A DNA stretch of 5,115 bases from Chloroflexota bacterium (lineage in GTDB: Bacteria; Chloroflexota; Dehalococcoidia; SAR202; UBA11138): NCBI GenBank assembly GCA_022566975.1, contig JADFHV010000185.1:1-5115 (forward strand), read 5' to 3'. Shown piece after piece: positions 1 to 5,115 of the stretch. Position 1 is the stretch's first letter. Every line of letters starts with the position of its first letter. The notes beneath the pieces were generated by a model. The model was not told the DNA's origin. It saw only the letters and a program-made list of their open reading frames with translations, and did no database searches. Position numbers and translations under genes: made by a program.

Positions 1-726
1 CGGACGTCGTTCCCCCTCCGTCCATCCTTCGACGTAGACGAGCTGACCGCCATAACCGGCGAGGCCCGCAAGTTCGGCAAGCTGACCGCCACCCACTGTG
101 TCTCGACCCAGGGGACCATCAACTCCATCGACGCCGGGGTGGACATGATAATCCACTGCGTCTTCAAGAACGCCGACGACACCGACGACTTCAGGCAGGA
201 TGTGGCCGAGCGCATCGGCGAGCGGGGCGCGTACGTGAACCCGACGCTGCACGTCGGCAGGTCGGGCGTATGGACCCTCCAGACGAAGATCGAGCAGGAG
301 GGCCGCACTCCGGCAGGGCAGACAGCCCTCGACGACAGCAGACGTCAGTTCGACACGAGGCTCGAGCACTGCCGACGGATGATCGAGATGGGCCTAAACG
401 TCATCACGGGGTCGGACTCCTCGTGGAGCAATTACAAGCTCGGCAACACCGTGTACGAGACGGAATGCCTGGTCATGGCGGGATACACGCCTACGCAGGG
501 GGTCCTGTCGGTAACCAGGGATGCGGCCAAGGCATTGGGAGTCGAAGACAGCGTAGGTACGCTGGAGCCGGGTAAGGAAGCCGATATCATAGTCGTCGAC
601 GGGGACCCCACGGAGAGCATCGAGGACCTCTGGAACGTAGAGGAGGTCTTCTTCGGCGGGCAGAAGATCGACCGGGGCTCTCAGGCGTCATTGGCCGCAA
701 CCAGACAGCCCAGACCGGATGGTTAG
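1..726 (+). CDS. Amidohydrolase, C-terminal part (5' end outside window)
   Basis: The reading frame is open from base 1 to the TAG at 724-726 and gives 242 residues, the C-terminal half of a protein of probably about 420 residues. It belongs to the metal-dependent amidohydrolase superfamily, imidazolonepropionase/Xaa-Pro dipeptidase-like branch, which hydrolyses C-N bonds in cyclic amides, N-acyl amino acids or dipeptides. Visible are the third and fourth metal/active-site histidines (fragment His32 in ATHCV and His52 in IIHCV), the catalytic Asp139 in TGSDSSW, and the C-terminal signature GTLEPGKEADIIVVDGDP, where the chain returns to the small beta domain. The HxH motif and the metal-bridging lysine would lie upstream of the window. 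It aligns without large gaps with the complete gene that follows, roughly half identical by eye, so the two are tandem paralogs. No signal peptide can be judged. The substrate cannot be assigned. An internal GTG at 139 is not the true start, because clear homology continues upstream of it. Confidence 0.93.
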   Translation, partial: RTSFPLRPSFDVDELTAITGEARKFGKLTATHCVSTQGTINSIDAGVDMIIHCVFKNADDTDDFRQDVAERIGERGAYVNPTLHVGRSGVWTLQTKIEQEGRTPAGQTALDDSRRQFDTRLEHCRRMIEMGLNVITGSDSSWSNYKLGNTVYETECLVMAGYTPTQGVLSVTRDAAKALGVEDSVGTLEPGKEADIIVVDGDPTESIEDLWNVEEVFFGGQKIDRGSQASLAATRQPRPDG

Positions 727-740
727 CGCTACAGCTCAGT

Positions 741-747
741 GGAGGAG
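741..747 (+). promoter_or_regulatory. Ribosome binding site deciding the start of the second amidohydrolase
   Basis: GGAGGAG is a strong Shine-Dalgarno match. The GGAGG core ends 5 nt before the GTG at 751. The in-frame GTG at 739 overlaps the front of this motif and has no purine-rich site upstream of it, so 751 is the better start. Confidence 0.7.
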
Positions 748-750
748 ACC

Positions 751-2016
751 GTGACATCAAGTGGGACCGGCTTCAAACTGATCAGGGCAGCCCGACTGAT
801 AGACGGAACGGGCGGTCCGCCGGTGGAGCAGGGCGCCATCCTGATGGATGGAGACACGATCAGCGCCGTGGGTCCGGAGGAGAGCGTCGTACCTCCTGAG
901 GGCGCCGACGTGGTGGAGTTCACCTATGAGGACAAGACGATACTTCCCGGCCTCGTGGACTGCCACGTCCACCTCATCGGCATCGGCGACGGCCGCGCCG
1001 GCGACGAGCTGGTGACACTGCCTGACGAGGTCCTCACGCTGCAGGCGGCCCGCAACGCCAGGGCGCACCTCTACTCCGGCGTGACGACGGTGAGAGACTG
1101 TGGGGCCAAGAACCGGACTACGCTGATGCTGCGCGACGCCGTGAACATGGGGATCACTCCGGCGCCCAGGCTGCTTCTCGCGGGGAGGCCGGTCGCCATC
1201 ATCGGAGGCCACCTGAGCTACTTCGGCATAGAGGCCACCGGCCCGACGGAGTGCCGGGCGGCGGTCCGTCAGCTGGTCAAAGAGGGCGTCGACTTCATCA
1301 AGATCACCGCCTCCGGCGGAAGCACGCGCACGTCCATCGGGCAGAGACCCTCGTTCGATGTCGACGAGCTGGCTGCGATCTGCGCCGAGGCCCACAAGTT
1401 TGGCAAGCACGTGGCTGCCCACTGCGTTAACTCGAAGGCGATGGAGTACGCGCTCGAGGCCGGTGTCGATACGCTGATCCACGCGGTGCATAACGACCCC
1501 GACGGGACCCCGAATTACAGGCCCGACATCACCGAGCGGATAGCGAAGCAGGGCGTATTCGTGAACCCGACGCTGCACCAGGCACGAGAGCCGCTATGGC
1601 AACTCGAGCAGAAGCGGGAGACGGAGGGACTCACCCTGGAGGAGCAGGAGCAACTAGACGACGGCAAGAGGAGCCAAGAGCGCCGGTGGGGCCACGTCGC
1701 GAGGATGAGGGAAGGGGGCGTAACGATTGTGTGCGGCTCGGACGCGGCCTGGGCAAACTACAAGATGGGCCGGTTCCAGGCGGAGGTGGACGCCCACGTA
1801 GGCATCGGCATGTCGCCCATCGAGGCCATCGTTTCGGCAACCCGAGACTCGGCCAGGTCCTGCTGGACCGACGAGACGGTCGGGACGCTGGAGCCCGGCA
1901 AGCATGCGGACGTGCTGGTAGTGGACGGCGACCCGTCGCAGGACGTCAACGCGCTGTGGAACGTCGCCGACGTCTTCCTTGGCGGAGAGCTCGTGGACCG
2001 GGGCGACCTGGTCTAG
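751..2016 (+). CDS. Metal-dependent amidohydrolase (imidazolonepropionase/prolidase-like)
   Basis: This is a complete gene of 421 residues from the GTG at 751, or 425 from the in-frame GTG at 739, which lacks a ribosome binding site. It is an amidohydrolase-superfamily TIM-barrel hydrolase close to imidazolonepropionase and Xaa-Pro dipeptidase-like members. The full active-site set is visible (421-residue numbering): HVH at 72-74 after ILPGLVDC, the likely carboxylated metal-bridging Lys184 in FIKITASGG, His224 in VAAHCV, His244 in LIHAVH and Asp331 in CGSDAAW. The N-terminal part (about 9-65) and the C-terminal GTLEPGKHADVLVVDGDP form the small beta domain that flanks the barrel. No signal peptide or membrane segment is seen, so it is probably cytoplasmic. 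It starts 24 nt after the preceding paralog, so the two are probably cotranscribed. The family has very diverse substrates (dipeptides, N-acyl amino acids, cyclic ureides), so the substrate is unassigned. All metal ligands are present, so it is likely active. Confidence 0.95.
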   Translation: MTSSGTGFKLIRAARLIDGTGGPPVEQGAILMDGDTISAVGPEESVVPPEGADVVEFTYEDKTILPGLVDCHVHLIGIGDGRAGDELVTLPDEVLTLQAARNARAHLYSGVTTVRDCGAKNRTTLMLRDAVNMGITPAPRLLLAGRPVAIIGGHLSYFGIEATGPTECRAAVRQLVKEGVDFIKITASGGSTRTSIGQRPSFDVDELAAICAEAHKFGKHVAAHCVNSKAMEYALEAGVDTLIHAVHNDPDGTPNYRPDITERIAKQGVFVNPTLHQAREPLWQLEQKRETEGLTLEEQEQLDDGKRSQERRWGHVARMREGGVTIVCGSDAAWANYKMGRFQAEVDAHVGIGMSPIEAIVSATRDSARSCWTDETVGTLEPGKHADVLVVDGDPSQDVNALWNVADVFLGGELVDRGDLV

Positions 2017-2033
2017 CCGACCACCCAAGAAAC

Positions 2034-2057
2034 AGGGGCACGGCATGCCGTGCCCCT
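2034..2057. repeat. Perfect 24-bp palindrome between convergent genes; possible dispersed repeat and terminator
   Basis: The 12-base arm AGGGGCACGGCA is followed at once by its exact reverse complement, centred between 2045 and 2046. It lies in the 68-nt gap where the amidohydrolase (plus) and the sulfurtransferase (minus) converge. On the minus strand it is followed by GTTTCTT, weakly U-rich, so it could end the sulfurtransferase transcript. On the plus strand no T-tract follows. As RNA it would form a very stable GC hairpin. From memory, closely similar GC-rich palindromes occur as dispersed intergenic repeats in some bacterial genomes; copy number cannot be tested here. Confidence 0.75.
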
Positions 2058-2084
2058 ACAAGATCCCCGGATTCAGCGGTCCGT

Positions 2085-2936
2085 TTATCGTTCGATTGGG
2101 GCGCCGACGATGCTCCCGTACTCGGTCCAGGAGCCGTCGTAGTTTCGTACCTTGCTGTAGCCCAGGATCTGCGTGAGGGCGAACCATGTGTGGGATGAAC
2201 GCTCCCCAATGCGGCAATAGGTGATGGTCTCCTTGTTGCCGGTAATGCCCCGCCCTCCGTAGATGTCGCGCAGCTCCTCCACGGACTTGAAGGTGCCATC
2301 GGCCTCGTTGACGGCGCTGGCCCAGGGGATGTTGGCGGCGCCGGGGATGTGTCCGCCTCGCTGCGCGCCCTCCTGAGGAAGGTTGGCCGGCGCAAGTAGC
2401 TCGCCACTGAACTCCGCGGGAGCGCGCACGTCCACGAGCCCGACGTTGTTACGAGTGGAGGCGACCTCCAACACGTAGTCACGCGTTGCCCGAATGCTCG
2501 TATCGGGGTTGCCGGCGCGGTAGGTGCGGCGTGGATGACTGGGAACGTCGGTCGTCGTCGGTCTCCCCTCGTCGATCCACTTCTTGCGGCCGCCGTTCAT
2601 CATCTTCAGCCGGCGGTGACCGTACATCCGCATCTGCCAGAAGGCGTAGGTCGCGAACCAGTTGTTGTTGTCGCCGTACAGGACGACAATGGTGTTGCGC
2701 CCGATGCCAGAATCTCCCAGCAGGCGCTGGACCTGGCTCTTACTAAGCAGGTCGCGGCGCAGAGTGTCGTTGAGCTGGCTCGTCCAGTTCCATCCCACGG
2801 CGCCGGGAATATGGGCCTGCTCGTACGCTGCGGTGTCGACGTCTACCTCGACCAGGCGGACGTTCTCGTCGTTCATATGCTCGGCGACCCAGTCGGTCTC
2901 GACTATCGACTCCGGATGGGCTACTCGCGCAGGCAC
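2085..2936 (-). CDS. Two-domain thiosulfate sulfurtransferase (rhodanese, mycobacterial CysA-like)
   Basis: The protein has 283 residues from the GTG at 2936, close to the length of mycobacterial CysA2/SseA-type enzymes. It moves sulfane sulfur from thiosulfate or a similar donor to an acceptor through a cysteine persulfide. There are two rhodanese domains. The N-terminal one (about 12-125) has HIPGAV at 42-47 and YGDNNNW at 87-93, with no cysteine at the active-loop position, so it is non-catalytic. The C-terminal one (about 150-283) has GGHIPGA at 195-201 and the active loop CRIGERS with Cys241. The closing NYDGSWTEYGS is also typical of the CysA group. The start is set by AGGAGG 6 nt upstream of the GTG. 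An in-frame ATG at 3005 would add 23 residues of unrelated character running through that site. The gene lies 125 nt downstream of the E1-like gene on the same strand, consistent with supply of persulfide sulfur for thiocarboxylate formation. No signal peptide is seen. Confidence 0.95.
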   Translation of the reverse strand: MPARVAHPESIVETDWVAEHMNDENVRLVEVDVDTAAYEQAHIPGAVGWNWTSQLNDTLRRDLLSKSQVQRLLGDSGIGRNTIVVLYGDNNNWFATYAFWQMRMYGHRRLKMMNGGRKKWIDEGRPTTTDVPSHPRRTYRAGNPDTSIRATRDYVLEVASTRNNVGLVDVRAPAEFSGELLAPANLPQEGAQRGGHIPGAANIPWASAVNEADGTFKSVEELRDIYGGRGITGNKETITYCRIGERSSHTWFALTQILGYSKVRNYDGSWTEYGSIVGAPIER

Positions 2937-2942
2937 ATCGCA

Positions 2943-2948
2943 CCTCCT
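2943..2948 (-). promoter_or_regulatory. Ribosome binding site deciding the sulfurtransferase start
   Basis: AGGAGG on the minus strand lies 6 nt before the GTG at 2936-2934. It falls inside the longer open frame that begins at 3005, which argues that the upstream ATG is not used. Confidence 0.75.
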
Positions 2949-3016
2949 GTTTGCATGCTCATGGTTCCCATTCCTATCCCATTCGTCCTGCCGCCAACTC
3001 ATCATCTGGCTGAAGC

Positions 3017-3060
3017 GACCCGAAGGTCAGGAGCAGGAGCCGGCGGTCCGCATCGGACCG
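3017..3060 (-). other. Two small hairpins between the E1 gene and the sulfurtransferase gene
   Basis: Just after the E1 stop codon, 3060-3044 reads CGGTCCG-ATG-CGGACCG on the minus strand, a 7-bp stem with a 3-nt loop. Further on, 3028-3017 reads GACC-TTCG-GGTC, a short stem capped by the very stable UUCG tetraloop. Neither is followed by a T-tract, so they are not clear intrinsic terminators. They could stabilise a processed end or tune expression of the second gene. No convincing promoter was seen in this 125-nt gap. Confidence 0.45.
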
Positions 3061-3061
3061 G

Positions 3062-3889
3062 CTAGTTGGCCAACGCGGGGACGCCGCAGAAGGCCTCGTA
3101 GTCTATCAGCTCCCGTACGGTCGGGTTGTCGCCGCAGAGCGGGCAATCGGCCCGGCGGCGTATCCTGACCTCACGAAACTCCATGTCCAGGGCATCGATG
3201 AGAAGCAGACGGCTGGACAACGACCGGCCGATACCGAGGATAAGCTTAACGGTCTCGATGGCCTGGATGCTTCCCACCAGACCGGGCAGCATCCCCAGCA
3301 CTCCGGCCTCGGCGCAGCTGGGCACCTCGCCCGGAGGGGGCGGCTCAGGGAACAGGCAGCGATAGCATCCTTGCCCTGGAACAAAGACCGTCGCCTGGCC
3401 GTCGAAGATCAGGATACTGCCGTCCACCAGCGGCTTGCCGCTGAGATAGGCGGCGTCGTTGACCAGATAACGCGCGGGGAAATTGTCGGCGCCGTTGATG
3501 ATGATGTCGTAGTCGCCGATGATCCCCATGGCGTTGGCCGAGGTCAGCGGTTCCTCGTGCCCGATCAGGTTGACGTCCGGGTTGTACGCCCGGAGAGTGT
3601 CCATGGCCGACTCGACCTTGGGACGCCCAACATCGTCATTCTGGTGAAGGATCTGCCGCTGAAGGTTGGACAGGTCGACGGTGTCGAAGTCCACGATGCC
3701 GATGGTACCCACGCCCGCCAGGGTCAGATAGATAGAGATGGGGGAGCCCAGTCCTCCTGCGCCGATTACGAGCACCTTGGCGTCCAACAGCTTTCGCTGT
3801 CCCTTGCTGCCGACCTGGGGCATTATGATGTGCCGGCTGTAACGCGTGACCTGGTATGGAGTAAGGGCCTGTGTCTGAGTTACCAACAT
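3062..3889 (-). CDS. moeB: ThiF/MoeB/MoeZ-type E1-like adenylyltransferase without rhodanese domain
   Basis: This 275-residue protein activates a ubiquitin-like sulfur carrier (ThiS, MoaD or CysO type) by adenylating its C-terminal glycine, for molybdopterin, thiazole or cysteine synthesis. The N-terminal YSRHIIMPQVG (17-27) is typical of MoeB. The nucleotide-binding GAGGLGSP is at 43-50, DFDTVDLSNLQRQ at 67-79, Lys91 and the catalytic Asp135 in GADNFPARY follow, and two CxxC pairs (175/178 and 249/252) bind structural zinc. Cys192 in SCAEAG is the conserved cysteine near the active site. The chain ends soon after RELIDYEAFCG, which resembles the linker before the C-terminal rhodanese domain of MoeZ/MOCS3 proteins of about 390 residues; that domain is absent. 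ATG at 3889 follows GGAGG with a short 3-nt spacer; TTG, the next codon, would be better spaced. The sulfurtransferase gene follows 125 nt downstream. The symbol covers the family; moeZ or thiF usage is also possible. Confidence 0.93.
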   Translation of the reverse strand: MLVTQTQALTPYQVTRYSRHIIMPQVGSKGQRKLLDAKVLVIGAGGLGSPISIYLTLAGVGTIGIVDFDTVDLSNLQRQILHQNDDVGRPKVESAMDTLRAYNPDVNLIGHEEPLTSANAMGIIGDYDIIINGADNFPARYLVNDAAYLSGKPLVDGSILIFDGQATVFVPGQGCYRCLFPEPPPPGEVPSCAEAGVLGMLPGLVGSIQAIETVKLILGIGRSLSSRLLLIDALDMEFREVRIRRRADCPLCGDNPTVRELIDYEAFCGVPALAN

Positions 3890-3959
3890 TTTCCTCCGAT
3901 CAAAACTGGCGTTGCGACGATAATTAGATGCGGGTTGGGTCCCATGGATGAATGGGCAA

Positions 3960-4003
3960 ACAAAAAAGCCCCACTGCCAGACGCAAGATGGTCACAGTAG
4001 GGC
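3960..4003 (-). terminator. Intrinsic terminator in the leader of the E1-like gene
   Basis: On the minus strand GCCCTACTG (4003-3995) pairs with CAGTGGGGC (3976-3968), a 9-bp stem with one G-U pair. An inner CCA/TGG extends it after a small bulge. TTTTTTGTTTG follows directly. The plus-strand reading lacks a T-tract after the hairpin, so it acts only toward the E1-like gene. It lies about 70 nt before that start codon with no other gene on this strand ahead of it, so it ends either a small RNA or an attenuated leader. Confidence 0.75.
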
Positions 4004-4146
4004 CGGAAACAGCCTTCGTCAGATGCTGCTCGGGGCCTCTTTCACCTATGACGGAGTTCGCGCTGGTAGCGGACGCTCTCCCGCCTACACGACTTGAGAC
4101 CGAACGACAAGGCTCTCTCGCTCCTCCGCTCGACACTCGGATTACC
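3960..4146 (-). ncRNA. Candidate leader/attenuator RNA or small RNA, class unknown
   Basis: The predicted start is about 7 nt after the -10 box (near 4146) and the predicted end is the U-tract at 3967-3960, giving about 185 nt. Two local hairpins can be drawn on the minus strand. One pairs 4087-4081 with 4072-4067 (UAG-CGG/CCG-CUA with one bulged G, 8-nt loop). The other pairs 4053-4043 with 4025-4017 (CGUCA and GGUG against CAUC and UGACG, bulged UA); one of its pairs is G-U, so it is better on the minus strand than on the plus strand. UAGG at 4087-4084, part of the first hairpin, could also pair with CCUA in the 5' arm of the terminator, which would give a weak antiterminator of about 5 bp. 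I do not recognise a TPP, SAM, FMN, glycine, c-di-GMP, ZTP or T-box signature. It could be a riboswitch-like leader or a free small RNA. Confidence 0.4.
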
Positions 4147-4152
4147 ACCAAA

Positions 4153-4181
4153 AGTATATCATGGGCACTGGCCCGCTTCAA
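4153..4181 (-). promoter_or_regulatory. Near-consensus sigma-70-type promoter driving the E1-like transcript
   Basis: On the minus strand TTGAAG (4181-4176) is followed by a 17-nt spacer and TATACT (4158-4153). The spacer ends in TGA, giving an extended -10 (TGnTATACT). Expected transcription start is near 4146. This is the best promoter in the window and stands about 260 nt before the E1-like start codon, leaving a long leader. Confidence 0.65.
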
Positions 4182-4197
4182 TGTTCCGGCTGTTCCT

Positions 4198-4220
4198 GGC
4201 CATGTCGGGAGGGCATGGCC
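4198..4220. repeat. Inverted repeat upstream of the dehydrogenase promoter
   Basis: GGCCATG and CATGGCC form perfect 7-bp arms separated by 9 nt. The element lies about 33 nt upstream of the plus-strand TATAAT box and just upstream of the minus-strand -35 box, a position suited to an operator for either direction. No regulator is encoded in the window to pair with it. Confidence 0.4.
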
Positions 4221-4227
4221 CGTTTGG

Positions 4228-4258
4228 GTCCAGCCGGCGTTGGACACCCTAGTATAAT
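4228..4258 (+). promoter_or_regulatory. TATAAT -10 box with overlapping inverted repeat, dehydrogenase promoter
   Basis: A perfect TATAAT stands at 4253-4258, about 100 nt before the dehydrogenase start. No good -35 hexamer sits 16-18 nt upstream. Instead the place is taken by GTCCA (4228-4232) and TGGAC (4241-4245), an inverted repeat with an 8-nt spacer. This pattern suits an activator-dependent or repressed promoter, but that is inference. Confidence 0.45.
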
Positions 4259-4358
4259 GGGCAAGCCCGACGGGAGAGGACAACAGCTGAAGAGGCAATC
4301 CGGGCCGACATCCCCTACCCCACACCCCTCTAGAAACAGCATAAGCGGAGGACTGTCG

Positions 4359-5115
4359 ATGACCGTCATGACGGAGATGAGCACGTTTGAAGAGGTCGAG
4401 GTATTTTTCAACGCGGCCGTGTCTCACCTCGGCCTCGACGACGGCGTCCGTGAGCTCCTGAGGCGCCCCTGGCGAGAGCTGCAAGTGGCCGTGCCGGTGC
4501 GCATGGACGACGGGGGCATCGAGGTCTTCGCGGGGTATCGAGTACAACACAACGGCGTCAGAGGCCCGTACAAAGGCGGCGTTCGCTATCACCCCATGGC
4601 CGACCAGGAGGAGATCAAGGCGCTGGCGTCGCTCATGACGTGGAAGACGGCGCTCGTGGACATCCCCTTTGGAGGCGCCAAGGGAGGGGTGCAGTGCGAT
4701 CCCCACGAGATGAGCGAGGGGGAGTTGAACCGGCTGACCCGCCGCTACACGTCAAACATAGAGCATCTGCTCGGGGTCAACCGCGACATCCCGGCGCCGG
4801 ACCTGGGCACCAACGCCCAGACGATGGCCTGGATGATGGACGCCTATGGCCTGATTCACGGCTATACCCCCGGGATCGTCACCGGGAAGCCGGTGGAGCT
4901 GGGAGGCTCACTTGGTCGTGACGCTGCCGCAGGAAGAGGGAGTGTATACGTGTTAGGGGAGGCCGCCAAGGACTTTGACCTCGACACTCAAGGAGCCAAG
5001 ATAGTCATTCAGGGCTTCGGCCAGGTGGGCTCATGGGTGGCCCGACTGCTGGCGGAGATGGGCTGTACAGTCGTTGCCGTGAGCGATGTCTGGGGAGGTA
5101 TATACCGCGAGTCTG
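4359..5115 (+). CDS. Glu/Leu/Phe/Val dehydrogenase, glutamate dehydrogenase-like, N-terminal part
   Basis: The frame is open from ATG 4359 to the window end and gives 252 residues of a protein that is usually about 410-430 long. The enzyme reversibly converts L-glutamate (or a related amino acid) to the 2-oxoacid and ammonia with NAD(P). The dimerisation/substrate domain comes first, with Lys72 in GPYKGGVRYHP, Lys96 in MTWKTAL, the catalytic Lys108 in PFGGAKGG and Asp148 in IPAPDLGTN. VTGKPVELGGSLGR (174-187) follows. The coenzyme domain begins with the Rossmann motif GFGQVG at 219-224 and reaches VAVSDVWGGIY. GGAGG lies 7 nt before ATG 4359; later in-frame ATGs at 4368 and 4377 are less well placed. 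All visible catalytic residues are intact. The motif set fits glutamate dehydrogenase better than leucine or phenylalanine dehydrogenase, but the specificity residues nearer the C-terminus are missing. It is transcribed away from the sulfur-transfer genes. Confidence 0.93.
   Translation, partial: MTVMTEMSTFEEVEVFFNAAVSHLGLDDGVRELLRRPWRELQVAVPVRMDDGGIEVFAGYRVQHNGVRGPYKGGVRYHPMADQEEIKALASLMTWKTALVDIPFGGAKGGVQCDPHEMSEGELNRLTRRYTSNIEHLLGVNRDIPAPDLGTNAQTMAWMMDAYGLIHGYTPGIVTGKPVELGGSLGRDAAAGRGSVYVLGEAAKDFDLDTQGAKIVIQGFGQVGSWVARLLAEMGCTVVAVSDVWGGIYRES

Larger units (their letters stand above)
3890..4358. other. Divergent gene-free regulatory region
   Basis: These 469 bases lie between the divergent E1-like and glutamate dehydrogenase-like genes. 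Open frames that cross it do not look like protein and collide with the promoter and terminator signals. On the minus strand it holds a near-consensus promoter, a potentially structured leader and an intrinsic terminator. On the plus strand it holds a TATAAT box and two inverted repeats. No tRNA or rRNA was recognised. Confidence 0.8.

Noticed and set aside
757..1578. Minus-strand open frame of 273 codons
   Set aside because: It is antisense to the complete amidohydrolase, which has every catalytic motif. The antisense product is Arg/Val/Asp-rich with no family signature.
1596..2198. Plus-strand open frame of 200 codons
   Set aside because: It overlaps the amidohydrolase in another frame and runs over the palindrome into the sulfurtransferase. 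Its composition (Arg, Gly, Ala) is that of a shifted GC-rich frame.
3371..4000. Plus-strand open frame of 209 codons
   Set aside because: It is antisense to the E1-like gene, whose nucleotide-binding and zinc motifs are unmistakable.
3968..4060. Cobalamin riboswitch
   Set aside because: GGUGAAAGAGG and CCCUACUGUGACC on the minus strand recall parts of the cobalamin core, but the B12 box and the closing stem are not visible and the spacing is wrong.
3960..4146. 6S RNA, tmRNA or SRP RNA
   Set aside because: The length suits 6S RNA, but the 5' and 3' ends are not complementary. No tmRNA tag or CCA-ended acceptor and no SRP GGAA/GCAG core were found.
3960..4160. T-box leader
   Set aside because: GGUGGUAAUCC near the predicted transcript start recalls the T-box sequence, but it lies about 140 nt upstream of the terminator rather than in its 5' arm, and no stem I/specifier arrangement could be built.
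3924..4706. Minus-strand open frame of 260 codons across the divergent region
   Set aside because: It lies opposite the well-supported dehydrogenase gene, has no recognisable domain, and runs through the promoter and terminator signals. It is a shadow of a GC-rich gene on the other strand.
1..5115. CRISPR array, insertion sequence, tRNA or rRNA
   Set aside because: No regularly spaced direct repeats, transposase-like protein, terminal inverted repeat pair or tRNA-like T-loop was seen on either strand.

Overview
The window is GC-rich bacterial chromosome that looks like an environmental, uncultivated lineage. The gene content (multiplied amidohydrolases, a mycobacterial CysA-like sulfurtransferase, a MoeZ-like E1 enzyme) and a 24-bp GC-rich palindrome between convergent genes would suit a Chloroflexota (Dehalococcoidia/SAR202-like) genome. 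That placement is inference; Actinomycetota is the main alternative.

Layout: (1) 1-2016, plus strand: two tandem paralogous metal-dependent amidohydrolases (imidazolonepropionase/prolidase-like, subtype with HxH, Lys, His, His, Asp). The first is cut by the left window edge; the second is complete and starts 24 nt after it behind its own strong ribosome binding site. (2) 2017-2084: a short convergent intergenic with a perfect 24-bp palindrome. (3) 2085-3889, minus strand: a two-gene sulfur-transfer unit, with a ThiF/MoeB/MoeZ-type adenylyltransferase first and a two-domain CysA-type thiosulfate sulfurtransferase second. The adenylyltransferase keeps the MoeZ linker but stops before the C-terminal rhodanese domain usual in MoeZ; a free-standing sulfurtransferase lies directly downstream. 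(4) 3890-4358: a gene-free divergent regulatory region. On the minus strand it holds a near-consensus promoter, about 185 nt of potentially structured leader and an intrinsic terminator, all upstream of the E1 gene. On the plus strand it holds a TATAAT box with two inverted repeats ahead of the next gene. (5) 4359-5115, plus strand: the N-terminal 252 codons of a Glu/Leu/Phe/Val-type dehydrogenase (glutamate dehydrogenase-like), cut by the right edge.

How the genes work together: the E1 enzyme would adenylate the C-terminal Gly-Gly of a ubiquitin-like sulfur carrier (ThiS/MoaD/CysO type), and the sulfurtransferase could supply persulfide sulfur for the thiocarboxylate. No carrier protein is in the window. 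The amidohydrolases and the dehydrogenase are probably separate units of amino-acid or amide catabolism. The least explained element is the leader RNA candidate with its terminator in front of the E1 gene; it matches no riboswitch or T-box class I could recognise by eye.
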